Source: Phycisphaerales bacterium | Lineage (GTDB): Bacteria > Planctomycetota > Phycisphaerae > Phycisphaerales > UBA1924 | Length of the DNA stretch: 8,136 bases | Direction: 5' to 3' | Assembly (NCBI GenBank): GCA_019747615.1 | Contig: JAIEQQ010000394.1 | Location: 1 to 8,136 of the forward strand | Shown here: one piece after another, positions 5,431 through 8,136 of the stretch | How the letters are laid out: each line of letters starts with the position of its first letter | Numbering within the stretch: position 1 is the stretch's first letter | The notes under the pieces: generated by a model | What the model was told of the DNA's origin: nothing | Databases searched by the model: none | The model's input: the letters and a program-made list of their open reading frames with translations, nothing else | Translations under genes and position numbers: made by a program

Positions 5431-7164
5431 TCAGCGTTGCACGCCCCGCATATCCAGGTCCAGGGTCGGCCGCACGGCGTCTTCGATGATCTTGCGATCC
5501 ACGTCGGTGACGGTGCTCGAACGGTTCAGGTCTTTGCGGGTGTTTGACGCGGCGTTCCACGCATAGAGGTCGTCGATGGTGATCCGCCCGCTGGCGTCGA
5601 TGTCCTCGCCGGTGCGGGTCACGCGAGCGAGCGGATCGCCGACGACGATTTGCTGCCAACTGAGGCCGGGCATGGACGTGTACGCCGCCTCGGCGAAGGT
5701 GAGCCCGCCGAGGTAGAAGTTTCGCACGAGTTGGAGGTTGTCGGGGATGCCGTCGGCGAAGGGCTCCCACACGTTGGCGACGGCGAACGTCCCGCCCGCG
5801 GCGAGGAACGACGAGGCCTGCTGCTGTGGGTATCCCGCGGCTTGACCGATGTTCGTGAAGTCGCGCCCGTTAAAGGACTCCAGCGACGTGAACATCGCGC
5901 CGGGCGCGTAGTTGAACGATGTCGCGTAGGTCGTGCGCGCATCGGGCGTGCCGGTGGGTGGCACCGGCTGCTCGCCGGGGGCCGGGCCGGATGCGTTCGC
6001 GCCGAACGATGTGAGGTAGATCAGCGGCGTGCTGACGACGAGGCCCTGATTGTTGTAGTTCAGGCGAGGGCCGACCATGAATCCCGCCGCGTTGCTGTCG
6101 GCGTTGTATCGCACCAGCGACGGCAGGAAGCGACTGTCGTTGATCAGCAGATCGCGAGTCTGTTCCCAGTCATCGCCGTTCCAAGTGACATTGGCGAAGC
6201 CGACGTTGTCAAACTCGCTGCCGGCGACGGTGTCGGTGATACCGTTGCTGCCGGACTCATCAAGCACGAACGTCGCGGTATCGACGTTGACCACCAGCCC
6301 CTGCGCTCGATCGATCATCGATTTCACATCGGCGATTGTTCTGCCATCGAGTCGGCAGACGAGGTACATATCGCCGGGAGTGAGTTCGGTCGCTAGCGGT
6401 GGGTTGGTCGTATCTGCAACCGGAGCCCGCCAGAAGCGGCCGATGGTGGTCGCCGGCGAGGTGACCGCTTGAACGAAGTTCTTCGGAGCGCTTCGGTTGG
6501 TGGTGGGCCAACTGGAGATCGGGCGGGTCTGGCGCCAGTACGGGTTACCGATCTGGCCGGTGGCCTTAGAGCCGCCGGCGGCGGTGGTGTCACCGCCGAG
6601 ATCCTGCGTGACCAGCGTGAGTTCGGAGTCAACCGAGGCGGTGGTGTAGGTGCCGCCGGTGATGCTGTTGCCGGCGACGGGCGGTTGATCACCGGCGTAG
6701 ATGGGCGAGGCTTGGTAAATGCGGTGGGGGAGGCCTTTGGTGAGGAGGATGACGCGGATATCGCCGCGCGGGTCGTTGGCCAGGAGCCAGTTTCGAATGG
6801 GGTTGCGGAGGTTGGCTTCGAACTGACCTCGGGTGGCATCGGGGAAAGCGGTGGAAGGCCCGCCCGCGTTGGAAAGATTCAGAACGCGCACGCCGGGGCG
6901 CACGCCGGGCTGACCTCCGACGCCGCCAGGGACTTTGGCGCTGCCGGCGTAATACTCGGCGACCAGGAGCGAGGTGGGCTTGGAGACGCCTTCATCAAGA
7001 AAGAACGGGCGGGGGTCGTAGACCAAGAGGACTTGCTCGGGCCGGATCTGGGCGTCGGCGGAGTGCGTTCCGATGCCCAGAGCCGCCAGCGTGCTGGCGA
7101 GGAGTGCGAGCACGCGCGTCGAGCGTCGCGGGTTCGTTGAGCAAGATTGCGAGTCGGTAGGCAT
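5431..7164 (-). CDS. Secreted TIGR03790-like protein with C-terminal dockerin-like module
   Basis: This 577-residue exported protein has no known enzymatic role that I can name. From the ATG at 7164 it begins with a signal peptide: basic NPRRSTR, hydrophobic core about 18-31, likely cleavage after ADA at 38. The body resembles the uncharacterised TIGR03790 family: QVLLVYD near 44, LVAEYYA near 67, VILLTKGLPHRI near 138, ASVDSELTL near 176, NPYW near 207, LVCRLDGRTIADVKSMID near 268, GGTFAVANVWEPF near 457, and WQQIVVGDPL near 503. The C-terminus (about 519-565) has two EF-hand-like loops, DIDASGRITIDDL and DLNRSSTVTDVD, as in type I dockerin repeats, which would bind calcium and perhaps a cohesin. 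It is longer than the roughly 300-400 residues I expect for TIGR03790, partly through Thr/Gly-rich insertions (about 190-265 and 390-410). Forty in-frame codons upstream of the chosen ATG lack signal-peptide character. No clear Shine-Dalgarno precedes it; the 162 bp upstream contain only a weak TACACT -10-like hexamer (7220-7215). Confidence 0.78.
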   Translation of the reverse strand: MPTDSQSCSTNPRRSTRVLALLASTLAALGIGTHSADAQIRPEQVLLVYDPRPFFLDEGVSKPTSLLVAEYYAGSAKVPGGVGGQPGVRPGVRVLNLSNAGGPSTAFPDATRGQFEANLRNPIRNWLLANDPRGDIRVILLTKGLPHRIYQASPIYAGDQPPVAGNSITGGTYTTASVDSELTLVTQDLGGDTTAAGGSKATGQIGNPYWRQTRPISSWPTTNRSAPKNFVQAVTSPATTIGRFWRAPVADTTNPPLATELTPGDMYLVCRLDGRTIADVKSMIDRAQGLVVNVDTATFVLDESGSNGITDTVAGSEFDNVGFANVTWNGDDWEQTRDLLINDSRFLPSLVRYNADSNAAGFMVGPRLNYNNQGLVVSTPLIYLTSFGANASGPAPGEQPVPPTGTPDARTTYATSFNYAPGAMFTSLESFNGRDFTNIGQAAGYPQQQASSFLAAGGTFAVANVWEPFADGIPDNLQLVRNFYLGGLTFAEAAYTSMPGLSWQQIVVGDPLARVTRTGEDIDASGRITIDDLYAWNAASNTRKDLNRSSTVTDVDRKIIEDAVRPTLDLDMRGVQR

Positions 7165-7326
7165 GGCGCGGCGCGAAGTGCTCAAGTCTGAGTGCTGACG
7201 GATGACGGCCCCCAAGTGTACATGCAGATCCGAAGTACGCCGGTGGTATCTGGCTGGGTCGGTGAGGAAGGGCCGAGAATTCACCGCATTCTGTCAGATC
7301 CGGGCGCTTGGACCGCGAGTTTTCCC

Positions 7327-7767
7327 CTATCCCTGGCCGATCGCAAGGGCCGCCATGACGACGCCAGCCCGGGCGCACCACGCCGCGGTGCGGACCCAGT
7401 GCGACGCGACGAGTTGCCGGTGGATGCGGGCGTCAAAGCCATTGGCCAGGCGCGCGTGCTGCGGCACGTTGATCCCGAACGTGATGCCCCAGACCACGAT
7501 CAGGAGGGCCGCGCCAATCCAGAGCGCACGCGTGGCACCGGGCGGCAGCGCGCTCCACGACGGCACCAGCAGGAGCACGCCCGTCAGCGCCTCGATCAGC
7601 ATGAGCGGCGCGACGACGATCGTGGTCCGGCTCGCGTGCTCGCGCGAATACGCCGGGAAGTCGGCAGTGCCGACGCGAGCGAACATGGGGTAATGAACGA
7701 TCGCGACAAACAGCACCACGCCGGTCATCAGAAGCGTCGCAACGGCGTGGATGAGCAGCAACATCAT
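7327..7767 (-). CDS. Small four-helix integral membrane protein, translationally coupled to flavoprotein gene
   Basis: The protein has 146 residues with hydrophobic segments at about 2-24, 48-70, 78-99 and 125-144, so it is an inner-membrane protein with four helices. I do not recognise a characterised family; the layout recalls small DUF1772-like membrane proteins. Conserved-looking polar residues sit near membrane edges: HYP at 25-27, His44 and Arg47 in REHASR, Glu59 inside or beside helix 2, GINVPQH at 98-104, and HWVRT at 123-127. These histidines could bind a cofactor or metal, but this is only inference. Its ATG (7767-7765) overlaps the TGA of the upstream gene in the sequence ATGA, a four-base overlap typical of translational coupling. 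A second ATG follows at once (7764). Sharing a transcript with a FAD-dependent oxidoreductase suggests a redox or lipid-related function at the membrane. Confidence 0.82.
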   Translation of the reverse strand: MMLLLIHAVATLLMTGVVLFVAIVHYPMFARVGTADFPAYSREHASRTTIVVAPLMLIEALTGVLLLVPSWSALPPGATRALWIGAALLIVVWGITFGINVPQHARLANGFDARIHRQLVASHWVRTAAWCARAGVVMAALAIGQG

Positions 7768-8136
7768 GGTCGGGTGTCCGTCAAGATCGCCTCAGCGGCC
7801 CGGCGTCCGCTGTGCAGCGCGCCATCGATGCTCGCGGTGTCGCGATGGTCGCCGGCGATGTAGAGCCCGGGCTCGGCCCGCGCGGCACACTCACGCTTGG
7901 TCAGCCAGGGTGGAGATTGATCGGGCAGCGCGTTGTTGATCCGCTGCGCTCGCAGCAGTGTCCAAGATGTCACGCGATGGCCGAACCATTCGGTCAGTCG
8001 CGAGCGCACGCGAGCATCGAGATCGACGTCTGACAACGCCAGAATCTCCGGCGTCGCCGGGGGCGTGATGCACGCGAGCGAATGGCCGGCCGGGGCGTAC
8101 GCACGCGAGACGCTGGACATGAACGCGACGTTCTGC
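7764..8136 (-). CDS. FAD-dependent amine-oxidase-like oxidoreductase, C-terminal part (5' end beyond window)
   Basis: Only the last 123 residues are in the window; the gene continues past the right edge. The end has the FAD-binding C-terminal signature of the amine oxidase / phytoene-desaturase-like flavoprotein superfamily: GLYIAGDHRDTASIDGA followed by HSGRRAAEAIL. In this fold the GD contacts the flavin ribityl or pyrophosphate and the Gly-Arg-Arg helix closes the FAD site. An upstream NVAFMSSVSRAYAPAGH stretch fits the substrate-domain strand found before it in soluble members. An internal ATG at 8120 exists, but the codons before it are in frame and fit the family, so it is not the start. 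The substrate cannot be told; the N-terminal GxGxxG dinucleotide-binding motif would be outside the window. The TGA overlaps the ATG of the small membrane protein downstream, so the two are probably translated together. Confidence 0.82.
   Translation of the reverse strand, partial: QNVAFMSSVSRAYAPAGHSLACITPPATPEILALSDVDLDARVRSRLTEWFGHRVTSWTLLRAQRINNALPDQSPPWLTKRECAARAEPGLYIAGDHRDTASIDGALHSGRRAAEAILTDTRP

Noticed and set aside
5650..7140. Plus-strand open frames at 5650-6396 and 6469-7140
   Set aside because: Both are antisense to the secreted TIGR03790-like gene, with Gly/Arg/Val-rich products lacking recognisable motifs.
7177..7196. Short AGTGCT direct repeat and a TACACT -10-like hexamer upstream of the secreted-protein gene
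   Set aside because: Six-base matches are too short to support, and no -35-like hexamer lies at the right distance from TACACT.
7192..7863. Plus-strand 223-codon open frame
   Set aside because: It lies antisense across two well-supported minus-strand genes and gives an Arg/His/Asp-rich product without family features.

Overview
The window is GC-rich and densely coded, and it looks like a planctomycete chromosome, most likely Phycisphaerae/Phycisphaerales. I infer this from four things: an oversized ResB-type cytochrome c assembly protein, a secreted TIGR03790-like protein ending in a dockerin-like module, an OmpA-type lipoprotein, and several starts with little or no Shine-Dalgarno sequence. 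No marker gene is present, so the lineage is a judgement from gene content. I found no tRNA, rRNA, CRISPR array, insertion sequence or phage gene.

Layout from left to right. Positions 1-2442 (minus) hold the first 814 codons of a ResB-like membrane protein that runs off the left edge. A 171-bp AT-rich gap follows, with a 10-bp direct repeat and a weak terminator-like hairpin. Positions 2614-3981 (minus) encode an ATZ/TRZ-type amidohydrolase with a complete metal-binding motif set. A 325-bp divergent intergenic region (3982-4306) separates it from the only plus-strand gene, an OmpA-family peptidoglycan-binding lipoprotein (4307-5239). That gene ends in a strong intrinsic terminator (5277-5305). 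Convergent to it, 5431-7164 (minus) encodes the secreted TIGR03790-like/dockerin protein. Positions 7327-7767 (minus) encode a four-helix membrane protein whose start codon overlaps the stop of a FAD-dependent amine-oxidase-like protein (7764-8136, minus) entering from the right edge.

Most products belong to the cell envelope: cytochrome c assembly at the membrane, an OmpA lipoprotein tethered to peptidoglycan, a secreted protein, and a membrane protein probably co-translated with a flavoprotein. The amidohydrolase is the only clear soluble metabolic enzyme. Apart from the ATGA-coupled pair at the right edge, nothing ties the genes into one pathway.

I do not see a convincing undescribed system. 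The items most worth a second look are the TIGR03790/dockerin fusion, the coupled flavoprotein/membrane-protein pair, the enlarged ResB with a possible fusion beyond the window, and the AT-rich repeat region upstream of it.
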